From NCBI GenBank assembly GCA_930367215.1, contig OV884056.1, positions 92,081,285 through 92,145,284 of the forward strand: 64,000 nt of DNA, in the 5' to 3' direction. This document shows positions 10,749 through 22,993 of the stretch, one piece after another. Both the position numbers and the translations under genes were made by a program. The first letter of the stretch is position 1. Each line of letters opens with the position of its first letter. Under the pieces are notes generated by a model that was not told the origin of the DNA, did not search any database, and saw nothing but the letters and a program-made list of their open reading frames with translations. The DNA comes from Pollenia angustigena (taxonomy: Eukaryota; Arthropoda; Insecta; Diptera; Polleniidae).

Positions 10749-11339
10749 ATTAAAACAGCAAATAATAAATTTTCTAAATATATTTTATATTTCTTTTAAT
10801 TTAAAATTTTGGAAATTATATATATAAAAAAAGATATAAAATATATTTTTATTATAAAAAAAAACTAAAAGAATTATAAAAAAAACTAAAAATATTTAAA
10901 ATTTTACTTAACACAAACAAATTCAAAATACTAACTTTGTAAATGAAAGAATGAAAATTTTTAACAAAAAGATCACAAAACGAAAAACTCCTGGAAAATT
11001 AATATTTTTTGGATTTGTTTTTAAGTCATTTTTTGTTTTTAATGGTGTTTGAATGAAATTTTTTTTCAAATATAATTTTATAAGTTTAATGAATCTGTTT
11101 TAATTGTAAAAATTTGTTTGTTCTTATTGTTTTCCAAAGGGAATTGCAGAGAATTTCGTTTACACTTTTGTAATTTTATATAAAAAATACTGATTAAAAA
11201 AGAATTTATTTCAACATGCTGTTCTTGTAGGTAAAGAAGAATTCAAAATGAGAAAAAATGCCGTGGAATCACCGAAAAAATGTTTTCGCAATTCCTGGGA
11301 AAAATACTTAGATTTTTTTTTATTTGGAAATTTTTGAAC
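10749..11339. other. Low-complexity AT-rich DNA
   Basis: Long A and T runs; no gene or repeat structure recognised. Confidence 0.5.
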
Positions 11340-11629
11340 AGATTCAATCTCGATGTACAAGGCATAAGTGAGTGAAGATGGCTAGGAAATGGAGAGACTT
11401 ATTCGCTCCGCAGCTAAGTCCCTGATAGAGTGGAAGCTAATCTCTTCTGGAATTATGGTCACTCGTTTCAATTTTCACACCCGAAAGACCACCTGTTTGT
11501 GCACCAACACAAGTCAGCGACACTGATACAATAAGCCAGACGCAACCTTTGTGACAATCAAAACAAGAGACTTTATAATTCTGATAGGAACTTAAAACTA
11601 TTACACAAGTCTTACGTGTTTTGTGGAAA

Positions 11630-12140
11630 ATACAACCCTGTCATCGTAGAAAGGCTGGTGTGAAGTCTCCTTCCATCCCCATTACGAATCCTATCAGATT
11701 CTCGAGTCCGCAACTCGAGACATCCCCTAATTCGCCCAGGAATCTACTGCCCAGCTACCTCATCCTGCTACCCTGCAACCTGGGACAGTGGCACAGAAAG
11801 TGCTAAACCGTCTCAAACTCCTCAGGGTCCTTACACAACCTGCACATATCCGACAAGTCGGATCCCATCCTCACCGCCATCCTGCCTATCAAACAGTGGC
11901 CCGTCATCATTCCTATCATGGTCCTAACGCAGACCCTACTCCTGCCCAGCAGCGACCCCGAATCGGACTTTCTAAGCACCGGCCACAGCGTCCACGATAC
12001 TCGGCAGCCCGTTCGGTTCCCCCAGGCCCGAATGGTCGCGCCCAGAATCTCATCCCTGATTCTTGCAAAATAGAAGCCTCCATACAGTTAGGATCCTCCA
12101 TCTCTGAGCCTAACTCATCAGCAACCCTGTCTTCATAAGT
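11630..12140 (-). pseudogene. C-terminal remnant of a non-LTR retrotransposon (RNase H tail)
   Basis: On the minus strand from about 11915 down to 11640 one frame reads TGHCLIGRMAVRMG, then CRLCKDPEEFETV-stop-HFLCHCP. This is the GH...(A)HR/CxxC...HFLxxCP block that follows the RNase H domain in several LINE clades (Jockey, I, R1 and LOA types). Two in-frame stops and no upstream RT show it is dead. The segment is visibly GC-richer than its surroundings, which fits imported element DNA. Bases 11340-11630 are similarly GC-elevated but not identified. Confidence 0.7.
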
Positions 12141-12736
12141 TGTTATTATTTTTTGAAATGTTCAAACAATAATTAGATCAGAGATGCATTCTCGTGAAAA
12201 TACGCAAGACTTGTGTAAAAGTCGAAACCAGCCTAAATGGGTGATCTAAATGGCCAAATAGACAACTTAAGCTAGAAAATGGGAAAGCATGGTATTGGCG
12301 ATATGCTTACCGACTTATGAAACACAAGAAGTCTTGTTATTGGAAGCTCACTGTTTCCGCACAAATGATGGCATAAAACCACATGGCGCTCCGCTAACAA
12401 GAAAACGCAAACCCTAATTGACCATTTCTGTATAAGAAGGACGTAAAAAAATAGCGCGCTAGCATGCTATTGAATAAGCTCTGACTGCTTTCTAGCCATA
12501 TAAAGAAACTGAATGTGCGTAATGGTAACACCAAAAGACAATCACGCTGAAAGAACATGTTACAATGTAGACAAATTAAAGTCACCGACAACAAGAATTG
12601 AGTTCATATCAGCTTACAAAACCAAACTACGGCGAAATCGGTCCATGATGTCAATGTTAAATAAATTTAAAGACTCCGGTTACTCTGTCCCCAAGCCAAA
12701 TTTGATTGTTTCATTGAATTTGTAACGTATAGACCG
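12141..12736. other. No recognised gene
   Basis: Mixed-composition DNA with only short, unconvincing reading frames. Confidence 0.4.
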
Positions 12737-13444
12737 CATATCGCCATGATTGGCAATCAATTGCACAATGATTGCTCTTCTGATTACTTGAGCAATTATT
12801 GCTAATCAATCTGCAGTAAAATGAGTTGTCATTTATCTGACATTTCATTTCTCTGTACTTTCGTTTATGGCAAAGCCATTTCACGTGTTATCCAGCAATA
12901 TAATCAGCAATTATTGCGCCATTGTTCTGCCGAAGTTTTTGGTTGTGCTAAGCAAAAAAAATTGCTACGTGGAGACCCAGCGTAAAAAATAGTTTAAATA
13001 ATAAAAAAATATTTCATCCCTGATACTAACACTGGGTCTAGACGTAGCAATTTTTATTTTGCTAAGCACAAGCAAAAACGTCGGCAGAATAATGGCAGAA
13101 CAATGGCGCAATAACTGCTGATTATGTTGCTGGAGAACACTTTGTCATAAACAAACGTACAGAGAAATTAAAAGTCAGATAAATGGCAGCTGATTTTACA
13201 GCAGATTGCTAAAGCAGCTGTCAAAATTAATGTTTTTTAGTTTTCTTTTGCAAAAAAAAAGTTTAGTGTTTTAAAAAGTGTCTTTTATTTCATTAAATTT
13301 TAAAATTAATTTAAAATCTTTGGATTCAGTTGATGAAGTGTGTGGGCAAGTATAAATTCAGTTGAAAGACTCAGTTGACAATTGAATTGAAACGTGTATG
13401 TGGCGCATATGCAATAATGGATTGCCACTAATGGCAATATGCAA
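12737..13444. mobile_element. Long foldback element (~700 bp)
   Basis: The left half is largely complementary to the right half: CGCATATCGCCATGATTGGC... against ...GGCGCATATGCAATAATGG, and an inner pair (CAGCAATTATTGCGCCATTG / CAATGGCGCAATAACTGCTG; GCTACGT...GACCCAG / CTGGGTCTAGACGTAGC). Non-coding. Target duplication not resolved. Confidence 0.65.
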
Positions 13445-14159
13445 CATGACAAAAATAAAAAGATTTTATAATAATTTTCTTTAATATGGCTTGTGGCTTC
13501 GAAAACTAAAAGAAACTTGGTACATGGTGTTAACGCTAATAGTTTGCTGTATTTTGCCTTTGCTAGCCGCTGATAGATGGAATATATGGAAAATATGCTT
13601 CCTTCAATACTTCCTGTTCAATTAACTTAAAGCGGCAGAAAATAAAGAACAAATGGGCCATATCGCTGATATGACTAATAACGGCAGTGACGTTAAACGA
13701 AAAGTACTGAATTTGTTATATTTTTATGATACATACAACCAAAATGACACAATAGAACACTTTGTGAACTGCCTAAGACTATATATAAATGGAAAGTTTT
13801 ATGATACTATTTTCTTATATTTGAAGACAAATTTTATATGAAAAACTTCTGAATGAAAAGTTTTGGAAATCGAACTCAAGTGAGATCGAAATAGATTTTA
13901 AGTTCGATTTTTTTGAAGTCACTTTAGGGTTTCCTGATTTAAGGAGTAGATTTTGTAAAGCTAAGCGGAACTCAAAAGATGAAGTTTAATAAATGGAATA
14001 TTATTTTCATTAGCTTTTAGAACAGAATTGTTTTAAAAATTTGATCGATTTCAATTTCACTCGTAAGTCTTCATCGTTGATGAAGAGCGTTACTTAAGAA
14101 CAAAGCAGCTAAATTTAGAACAAAAAACCTATAAACCTTAACATCGAGTGTAAGAACAA
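13445..14159. other. No recognised gene
   Basis: AT-rich; a 62-codon frame at 13653-13841 has no recognisable domain and is treated as chance. Confidence 0.45.
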
Positions 14160-14700
14160 GTATGATATTTGAACGGATGTTCGAACTCCTCTCCCAGGGG
14201 TGTAGCGATTATCAAAAGTATATTTCACAGTTTGGTGTTACATTCTTCGGGACATAATCGGATGCAGTCAGTACCTATGATTGGGCAAAGATACAACATT
14301 AACAGATCCCAAGAGATCTTTACGATTTCTTGCAATCGCAACTGGCCAGATATCCTACCTGCTACCAGGGGAGTGGGTAGCCCACGGCAACACGGCACCG
14401 GACTGACTATTGATTTAGGCCTCTGTTAGTATGCTTCTTGCGAAATATGTTTCCAGTCTTTCAGGGAGTTTGTCTTTGCGAAAGTTTCGTCTGTCCGCTG
14501 ACAGGATACTTTCGGGGATAATGTGGTGGTATTGGTTTACTACCCAAAGCCGCGGAAAGGCGTTCCGGAAAATCCTACTAAAGAGCTTATTTTTCACCAC
14601 TTGTGGGAAAGTTCGATCTGAGGGAGTGATCTTCCCTAGGTGCTGCTTCTACTCAGCAGAAGCTGCTGTTAGCTCCGGCTCCTAAACAAGGGGCGAGTGT
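14160..14700. other. GC-elevated segment of unknown nature
   Basis: Markedly less AT-rich than its neighbours (AGCCCACGGCAACACGGCAC, CTGCTTCTACTCAGCAGAAG). Both strands give 60-86-codon frames but no recognisable domain. It could be a decayed LTR-element or LINE segment. Confidence 0.35.
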
Positions 14701-14796
14701 ATAATTTTGTCCAACTATGCACTGAAATTGGTGGTAGTCATAACTTCCAAGAACAATGTGACATATTTTGGTGTTGCTTCACTTTCAAATGTATCG

Positions 14797-14930
14797 TAAT
14801 GTTCCCTTTAGTTAGCGAAGGCGGTGTTTTTTATACAATAGAGTAGAAAATCCTTGCACCCGGTCGAAGATTGGCAATGCAGGGAAGCTTAAGTTAGCGA
14901 AGTTGGTGTTTGTTATACCATAGACGGGCC
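14797..14930 (-). repeat. Pair of units of the TTAGTTAGCGAAG repeat family
   Basis: Two degenerate units each carry GTTAGCGAAG(G/T)(C/T)GGTGTTT followed by TATAC(A/C)ATAGA. Reverse-complement relatives form a 3-4 unit cluster at 50037-50370. Confidence 0.6.
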
Positions 14931-14935
14931 ATAAG

Positions 14936-16539
14936 TTCTCACATATAACGATGGTCAGAGCATTATGGTTAGCGTTATAGAGAAATGCTTTTTTAATTTC
15001 GTAAGCCTGTACGATTTGACAAATTTCGTTTTGGCTTTGACAACGTATGACACTTTTTTACAGTTTTCGTTCTTGTTTTGAAAATGTTTTGTTGTGTATA
15101 ACAACTAACGTAGTGGATAGTGAATTGTCAACTGATGATATCAAATTTGAAAACGTTTCGTTGTTATTTTAAAACAATCAGTTGACAATTTAAGAAGGCC
15201 CTTTTTCGCTCCCTTTCTCGCTCTACTTTTAATTAAACACCATTTTAATAAATAAATGTTTAAAACAAATCTATAAAATATACTAAATTTAAGGCAAAAC
15301 TAAAGTTTATTGTTTTTAAAAAACAAACAACAAATATTAAAAAAACTTAAACAAAAAACCTACTTAAAATTACAAACAAACAAATAAAAAAAAAAATACA
15401 AAATTAAATATTTTATTAAACTTATTATAATTATTATCGTAAATTAAGTAAATTTAACATTTGAAACAAAAAAAAAAAAAAAAAAAAATTCAAAAAACCA
15501 CTACTAAACTATAATTGTAACAATTTATTGTGATAGCAAAACTGATGATGATAAATAATTTCGCTTAAAAAAAAAAAAAATAAAAAAATATAAATTAAAA
15601 AAGAAAAACATTTTAAAATGTGTGTAACGGAAAAGATTGTAAAATATTATACTATTTACATTTCATTTATTTCGATAGAATTGTAAAATTACAAAAAAAT
15701 AAAAACGAAAAAAAGACAAAGATTATTGTGTAACAGTGACAAACAAAACAAATTATACCATGTGAAAGTAAAGAAAAGTCTATATTATCAGAAATGAAAT
15801 TTAAAACTAATTATTAAAAACAAATCAAACTACTTATATATAAATATATTATTATTATTATTAAATGATATAAAGGAAGAAAAAGAGGAGAGAAACACAA
15901 AAACAAATACTATACATAAATAAAAATCAAAAGAAATATATATATATAAGAAATATAGAACTAAAAGATGTTTTATTTCTCATCTTGAATAGAGTTTTGG
16001 TCAGTTTGAGGCGAAATTCTAGCCTCTGCTTAATACACTTTGTACGCTTGCATACATTTCGGAGGAACGCATAGAAGATGTTGAAAATGTGAAATACGCG
16101 TTCACACTTGAAACATCTAACATCTACTATTAATAAAAAATGTCACCATTTCTGAAAAAAAAACTTAATTTTTTTAAAAACTTTTTTCTACAAAAGTGCC
16201 AACATTTCAAAAGATAACACCAAAATGTATTCCTAATTCATTTCGTTTAATAATTTTAGCAAAATAAGGCTTGCAAAAAGGAACAACTTGAGAAATGGTA
16301 ACGCTGCTTTCAAAGCAACTTCCATTTTGTCAGTGATGCCACAATAATAACAGAATTTATTGCCACTTTTCTATTGATGACATTAAAAGAATCGAAAAAT
16401 GTAAAAGTTAACAAAATGAGATAGTAACATTCTGTAAACATGTTGAAAAACTTTAATTTTTAGGCCTAAGTATTTCTTATGGTAAAATTCCAACATCTTT
16501 GCAAATTGATGTTAAATGTTGACAAGTGCGAAAAGGCTA
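14936..16539. other. Low-complexity A-rich DNA
   Basis: 15240-15970 is dominated by A runs and TATATA tracts. A short imperfect inverted pair (ATTGTCAACTGAT at about 15124 / ATCAGTTGACAAT at about 15178) is present. No gene. Confidence 0.5.
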
Positions 16540-16542
16540 TAA

Positions 16543-18221
16543 AGGTAGAAGTACATAACACGCGTTAGTGCGTGTGCGCTTTGTCGTCTTTTGTCAAAAA
16601 ATGTTAAACTAGTGTATTTTCATAGAACAAGCTACATGCAAAATATTTTGACGCGTTTGCGCCAGAAAGTTGGTTAACTTTGAACTTTTTAACGCGTTGT
16701 GTATTTTTGATAAGTAATCAGCTGACAATAAAAAAAAATTAACAATTTGGTGAATCATGAAAGAAAGACTTTTTGAGGATTTTAAGCTCCTCAACATACA
16801 ATATCTATGTATATATAAATCGGCTAAGGCAAAACAGTTAAGAACACTTTCCTCCTCTGTATGTCAACCGATTTGAACAAAATATACACCATTTAAGAGG
16901 TATTTACTCAAAGAAGTGCACAATGTATATTTTATTAAAATCTGTTCAATAATTTCAGAGTTATAAGCGTTCAAAATTGTAACTAACACAAATGCAAAAT
17001 AAATAAATAAAAATTTATTTTCAATTATCAAATAATAAAAAGTTAGGGTGATCGATTATTCGACATTTCTCAGAAACCGGTTTTCGAATATTTCGACTAT
17101 ATAAATCAGACCAGGCAAAACTGTTAAGAACGCTTTCTTCCTTTGTTTGTCAACCGAAACTCTGTGGGAAGAAAAAGAGGGGAAATATGGGAAACTAAAT
17201 TTCTTTTTTTTTTTACTTTTCTGTGCTTCATGTGATAATTTTTAAATTTTCTATAATATAGAACAAGGCGAATTCATTTTTCAGGTGGCGTTGAAAGCAC
17301 AGCTGTGCTACTTTTTTTTTAAATTAGAGAGAGGAATGTCAAAAGTTACTTGTGTTTTTGACATATCGGCCAATTAAAGCAGCAACAAAATACATTGTTG
17401 TGTTTTTGGTGTTGTTATTTGTTGCAGTATCGACACTACCGTTTACATGAATTCGCCTTGATATAGAACTTAGAAACATAATATTATAGCTGTAGGATCC
17501 TGAGTGAGTGATAACCTATAAGATAAAATATGCTGGTATTTTTTGTTTTTCATCTGGAACGTTTTGAATTTTCGATAATATTCGACCTATAAAGATAAAA
17601 TTGTACATTAAACTGGGTGAATAAGAACATGTAAGGGGAGCTTTTTGGTACTTTTTCGTTCTACATCTGGAACTTTGATTAATTTTCGGTAATATTAGAC
17701 ATTGAAACATAATACATAAAAACATAAAAAACGTCCTGAGTGGATGACAATATATAAAGGAGACTTTTTGATACTTTTTTGTTTTTCAATTGGTATTTTT
17801 TATACTGAACTAACAAAATTAAATTACTCACGTAGAAGGTTAAATATGAACCGGAGGTTGGTCCCCCGCCAAATAGATCCACTTTGAAGGAAAAAATAAA
17901 TGCTCGAAACAAATAAATGCATATATACTTAGATGAATTATGTATTCTTCATATTTACAAAAAAAAAAAAAAAATCATGGTCGAATTTTGACCATAAGGC
18001 GAACACTAGTTTATATAAAAAGAATAAATTAAAAAAAAATAATAAAATCTTGATATACTTTCGAATCTGTTTTCAATGCACAAATAAGTAAACAAATAAA
18101 AAACAGCTGACAGGAATGGCTTTTGTAACGCGCGTTGTGTAATTTGCAATTTTTTATGCGCTAAAATATTTAACCTCACGACAAACGTCGACGAATAAAC
18201 GCGTGTTATGTACTTCTACCT
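16543..18221. mobile_element. TIR element, AGGTAGAAGTACATAACACG family, TAA duplication
   Basis: 24-bp inverted ends with at most one mismatch, flanked by TAA (16540-16542 and 18222-18224). 1.68 kb including a nested hAT MITE at 17264-17460. The interior is non-coding, with two related blocks (AAACAGTTAAGAACACTTTC at ~16834 and a variant at ~17118). Family relatives: 23158-23482 and the degraded 6608-6872. Harbinger-type mobilisation is inferred from the 3-bp duplication. Confidence 0.8.
17264..17460. mobile_element. hAT-type MITE (CAAGGCGAATT family)
   Basis: 197 bp, ends CAAGGCGAATTCAT / ATGAATTCGCCTTG, perfect 8-bp duplication ATATAGAA (17256-17263 and 17461-17468). Nested in the 16543-18221 element, hence younger. 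Confidence 0.9.
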
Positions 18222-18392
18222 TAAATGGGAAATCCCAGCTAGGGTTGCCAGATACCAAAAGTCAAATAACTGGATAAAAGAAAAAATTTTCCTGGGGGTC
18301 GAAAAAATAACTTCAGATTTTATTTTGCAATAAAGAAGCAAGGAAACGCAACCCTTTAAATTCAGTCTTTGATCATATTACAAAATTATTAT

Positions 18393-18500
18393 CAGGGCGA
18401 ATTCACTACAAGTGGCAGCGAAAATGCGGCTGACTTTAACAGTTCGAAGCGATTTGTGTTGGATTCATAATATTTTATTTAAAATTAGTTGCAAAAAACA
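18393..18500 (+). repeat. One-ended fragment of the CAAGGCGAATT hAT MITE family
   Basis: Begins CAGGGCGAATTCACTACA, then GTGGCAGCGAAAATGCGGCT, resembling the left end of 58513-58718. The opposite end is absent. Confidence 0.5.
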
Positions 18501-18782
18501 TCTGTTGTTTCTGTGGTTTAATAAAGAAGTACATAAACAGCCATGTTATGGAAATCAAGTGAAACTGAAATCTATAAAGATTTTCAGTAACATTTTTGTT
18601 TAAATTATCGTAATTTTTTTTTATTTTAGGATAAGTTCTAAGCTCATAGTATGAAGTATATAAAACAAAATTATTTAATGAACTTTAAACACTGGATCTT
18701 TTCAAAGTTTGTTTGATTTTGATTACACTCGAATTCGATTTCCAGAACATGGCTGATATCTATTTGTTTAGCCCCATACTTA

Positions 18783-18924
18783 GTCTGGGTTCACACTATG
18801 AAAGTTTTCTTTCAGAAATTCTGAGTTTATTGGTGAGAGGGGAGTGAATAATAGCATGTTCTCTTCCCCTCTCACCAATAAACTCAGACTTTCTGAAAGA
18901 AAACTTTCATAGTGTGATCCCAGA
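18783..18924. mobile_element. Foldback MITE, GTCTGGG family, TTA target duplication
   Basis: 142-bp hairpin, highly similar to 620-762, with TTA at both sides (18780-18782 and 18925-18927). Confidence 0.9.
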
Positions 18925-19219
18925 CTTATATCGGGTGATTTTTCAGCTATTATCTTTTCGGCAACACTGGTTTAAACAGCTGAGTAATGATTATTAGAAA
19001 AACTTAAGTCCTTGCACAAAAATTATTGCCAGTAGGCATGACTTACAAACGAGATCAATTTATACAAATTGTGTACGTTATTTTTATCGCATTTTTTAAA
19101 AAATGGACCGTATCTTATTAATTGGAAGGTCTGCCGGCAAATATAAAATTGTTTCTTACAATTTTTTTTGAAGTATAGGATTTTTTCTACACAAGATAAT
19201 AATTTAATTATAAAACTAG

Positions 19220-19850
19220 TAAGAAAGTACAGCGGTCACCACAGTATTAAAAAACACATCACGGTTATATGTCCATATAAATATGGATTTATCTATGTTT
19301 ATAAACTTCATTAAAATCGATTTGAGAGTTTGCGAGAGGCAGAAATTGCCCCCTACTTCCCCTTGTGGTCCTATTTTTGAAAAACTGTATAGCTTATGTG
19401 TGTATACTGATATGGATCTGTCTATGTTTTAAATTTTATTTAAATCGGTTTGAGAGGCAGAAATTGCCCCTATCTCCCCTCGTGGTCCTATTTTTTAAGA
19501 ATGGATCCCTTTTGTGCCATAAAGATATGGTTCTATCTATGTTTTAAATTTCATTAAAATCGGTTTGAAAGTTTCTGAGAGGAAGAAATTTTCCGCTATC
19601 TACGATTTGGCCCATTTTCAGTAGGCTTGTTCCTTTTGCCAATAAGAATCTATGTCCTAAATTTGATCAAATTTTCCCCAAAATTGCGACCTGTACTTTG
19701 CGCACAAGGTTACATGGACAGCCAGCCAGCCAGCCTGCCAGCCGGACGGAAATCGTTAGTTCGACTCAGAAAGCAATTCTGAGTCGATCGGTATACTTTA
19801 ATAGCACAAATGCATAATACCCTCTCCACTATTGTGGTGTGGGTATACAA
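19220..19850 (+). repeat. Dispersed fly repeat (AGTAAGAAAGTA...GTGGTGTGGGTAT)
   Basis: About 630 bp shared with 63300-63835: GTAAGAAAGTA start, GAGAGGCAGAAATTGCCC blocks repeated internally about three times, GACAGCCAGCCAGCCAG cluster, GTCGATCGGTATACTTTAA, CCACTATTGTGGTGTGGGTA end. Non-coding; class unresolved. It abuts the RTE-like relic. Confidence 0.75.
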
Positions 19851-20450
19851 ATATTTATATATTTCCACACAGCTGAAGCATATTTTGCAGAACCAAGTGA
19901 AGATAAAGTCCGCGAACACATTAAAAAGCAAAAAAACGACAAAGCGACAGGTATTGATGGTATTCGGGCTGAATTAATAAAATCTGGTGGTGACGCACTA
20001 ATAAAACATATTCACCTTTTTATAAAAATCGGTATGGAACAAGGAATCAATGCCGATCGAATGGAAACAGGGTATAATTATCCCCCTATAATTATATACA
20101 AAGGGTAGCAAAATGGATTTGTCAAACTATAGAGGTATAAGGTTATTATGTGTAATGTACAACGTCTTCGCCTCAATATTGAATGGAAGATTATAAAAAT
20201 ATGCTCAGGACAACATAGGAATGAATCAAGTTGGTTTTACGTCTGAAAAATCCACAACGTACCAAATTTTTGTTATTAGGCAAGTAATTGAAAAATGCCC
20301 GGAACGAAACATTTATTTTCATCACCTATTAATAGATTTCAAACAAGCCTTTCACTCGATAAAAAGAGACAGGCAATTCGGCGTTCCAAGCAATTTGATA
20401 TCATTAGCAGAAATGACAGCAACCTTTCAAGATATTTTGTAAGAAGAGAT

Positions 20451-20829
20451 AAACTCACTGTTTATTGTTGGTGTTTTGTTTAAGCTTGGATATTGTTACA
20501 AGTAAGACTTAGGGCCATTATTACAACTTTAAGTTAGCTAAAGTTGAGATTAAATTGACAGATAATAATGTGTTATCTGTCAAAAAGCGTCTGTTAACTG
20601 TCGGATAACAGCTAACGCCAAGTTATAATAATGGCCCTAAGAGTGTTTATAATTCTTATTCGTTTTAGGTTTTTATTTGTTTAATATTTTTGGCTTTTCT
20701 TAAATCTTTGGAAAAGGTTTCCTGATGAGCTGGCATAGGCAACCAGTGAAATGCGCATAGAAGCTAGCTTTCCCTCAGCAATAAATTTCAGTGTATTTAT
20801 CAAATATGAAAAATTGGGAATTTAGCACG
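20451..20829 (+). repeat. Inserted repeat, second copy at 35389-35640
   Basis: Starts AAACTCACTGTTTATTGTTG and ends near TTAGCACG, like 35389-35640. It sits inside the RTE-like RT, and itself carries a nested TA-flanked MITE. Confidence 0.7.
20512..20637. mobile_element. Small MITE with TA target duplication
   Basis: 126 bp with GGGCCATTATTACAACTT / complement ends, TA at both sides. The copy at 35389-35640 lacks it, giving a natural empty site. Tc1/mariner-type mobilisation is inferred from the TA. Confidence 0.8.
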
Positions 20830-21821
20830 TCATTGATTTGGAACTTTAGTTGGAGTTAAACAAGGTGATATGCTTGCCACCACTCTATATAACTTTGCAT
20901 TAGAGTACGCAATTCGAAAAGCTGATATTGAAACCAGTGGTACTATTTGGGTAAAATCATCACAAATTCTGGCTTTTGCCGATGATATTGACCTTTTTGC
21001 AAGAAATATAGCTACACTCGAAAAAAACTTCAAAGGCTTTAAAAATGCGGCCAAGATAGTTGACTTGGAAATAAATACAGTAAAGACGAAATACCTTAGT
21101 AACATTAAATCTAGTCATAATATAACACTAGATAACTGCTGCTTTGAATCGGTTGATCATTTTATATATCTTGGCTCAAACATAAATACAACAAACGATT
21201 GTAGTCAAGAAATAGGTGAACAAATGAAATCTGCAAACAAAGCTTTTGGAAGGATGTATAGAATATTGGTATCAAACCTTTTAACAAAAACATCAAAAGT
21301 CCGTATATACAAGACGCTCGTCTTACCAATCTTTATGTATGCTGCTGAAACTTTGCCCGTAAAAAATCAGGTGAAAGACAAATCGATGCTTTTGAAAGAA
21401 AAGTATTAAGACGTATACTGGGACCCATAAAGGAGGAAGATGGATCATGGAAAATAAGATATAATGATGAGTGTATACGTGAATTAAATGACCTCACTCT
21501 TAGTAAAAAAATTAAAATACAACAACTAAAATGCGCAGGACACATTATTAGAATGAACCCAGATAACCCAACGCAGAAAATATTCCAAAACAACCCATAC
21601 AATCCAAATAAAATCGGAAGACCCAAACAACGGTGGGTAAACAATGTCGAAGAAAGTGCTTTTGAACTGCACTGCAGAAGTTGGAGAGCCATTGCCAAAG
21701 ATAGAGATAAATGGAACAAACTTTTACGGGAGGCCAAGATTCAATATGGATCGCAGAGCCATCAATGATGATGAAAAAAAAATATAATTAATAAAAAAGT
21801 AATTTTTCAAAATTAAATAAA

Positions 21822-21982
21822 AAGGGTATTCAGTTGCTCCCTTGAAAAAAGCAAAAGTGCAAAAATATAACAACAACCACACAGACAAATAGTTGTGCGT
21901 AAATTATTGTCTTTGTGGTTGTTGTTATGTTTTTGCACTTTTGCTTTTTTGCAAAAGTGCAACTTGTGACGTTAATACCCTT
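21822..21982. mobile_element. Foldback MITE (AAGGGTATT ends)
   Basis: Hairpin with arms around AGCAAAAGTGCAAAAA and ACAACAACCACA and their complements; ends AAGGGTATT / AATACCCTT. The 181- and 73-codon frames through it are palindrome artefacts. Confidence 0.65.
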
Positions 21983-22032
21983 AAAGTTTTTAAGCTCCAT
22001 GAATTGCATATAAGCTGGAACCTGGACAACAC

Positions 22033-22066
<34 letters not shown>

Positions 22067-22130
22067 GAACAATCCAGGCCGTCTGGCAACCCTACCTCCA
22101 CCACTAGTGATTAATGCATTTATTTTGCCT

Positions 22131-22990
22131 TTTACGTTTCTTAACGTTCTTTTCTGAAAAATATGTGCTATTGGTATGTAAATACATGTGTATTTTATTT
22201 TTGGAAAATTTGAGCATTTAAACCTTTTTAAGGTTAGAGTAAGTACGCTAATATTTATGTAAGAGAAACCATGGAGCGATTTACGGCCAATGACACCACA
22301 TAAATAGTCTGATGTATATACAGGGAGACGAACGAAACATGCCAGTTTATTTCTTATTTCGTCTGAATTAATCACTCAATGCCAAATTATAATTAATGCT
22401 TTAAGTATTAAAAATATTGTTATTAAATTCGTAATAAGATAGATACGCAACAAAGGCCGATTGTGACCTAAGAAAAAATCTTATTCGCCGATTTCGTAAT
22501 TATGCTGATTGAAAAACAAAAATCCCAACGATTTAAAATAATAAAATTTGTATTTTACTTATGTAAGTCAGATACATATTCTGTGTTTGTGTTAAATACG
22601 TTGTGTGACAGAGTGGACATTAACAACTGCATTCATAACAAAAATTAAGCCACAGTTTGTACACCACTACGTACAACGAGCTAATAATTAGAATGCCTGT
22701 TAAGCTTAGCAGCTTGTTAGCACAGCGTTAATTCATAACAAACTTTAATCCGTCTGCTTACTTTAAATAAATTTACTCTGAATTTTAATAATGCCACATT
22801 GTGTTGCTCTAAAATGCAAAAAAGCAACTATTCAAATGTCTCGCATTCTAATATGCAATCGTGTTGAATTTTGTCTATCTGTCCCATAGTCCACCAAAAA
22901 AGTTATCGGTGCAAACTGTGTATGATAAAACTGGATGATACATTTTTGAATTTGACTGCCAAGTATTATGATGTTTTGGAACTCAGCCTA
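22131..22990. other. No recognised gene
   Basis: AT-rich DNA after a long poly-A tract at about 22032-22064. No domain or repeat recognised. Confidence 0.45.
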
Positions 22991-22993
22991 TAA

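Larger units (their letters stand above)
19850..21775 (+). pseudogene. RTE-like non-LTR retrotransposon RT relic
   Basis: Frame pieces in order: NDKATGIDGIRAELIKSGGD (RT motif 1 region, ~19935), LSNYRGIRLLC (~20120), VGFTSEKSTTYQIFVIRQV (~20232), LLIDFKQAFHSIKR (~20330), GVKQGDMLATTLYNFALEYA (~20850), ILAFADDIDLFARN with the catalytic ADD (~20970), FIYLGSNINT, then GRPKQRWVNNVEE (~21620). Several frameshifts and stops break it. A 380-bp repeat (20451-20829) replaces the segment before GVKQGD. The end at about 21760 is ATGATGATGA, a trimeric tail of the sort seen in RTE elements. The clade call is an inference. Confidence 0.8.

Noticed and set aside
13653..13841. Possible small protein gene
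   Set aside because: 62 codons, no recognised domain, no splice or promoter support.
18245..22091. AGGGTTGCCAGA near 18245 and TCTGGCAACCCT near 22080 as ends of one 3.8-kb hAT element
   Set aside because: No 8-bp duplication matches and the TIR match is only about 12 bp; too weak to call.
21830..22375. 181-codon minus-strand frame
   Set aside because: Runs through a foldback MITE and a long poly-A tract (poly-Phe); no domain.
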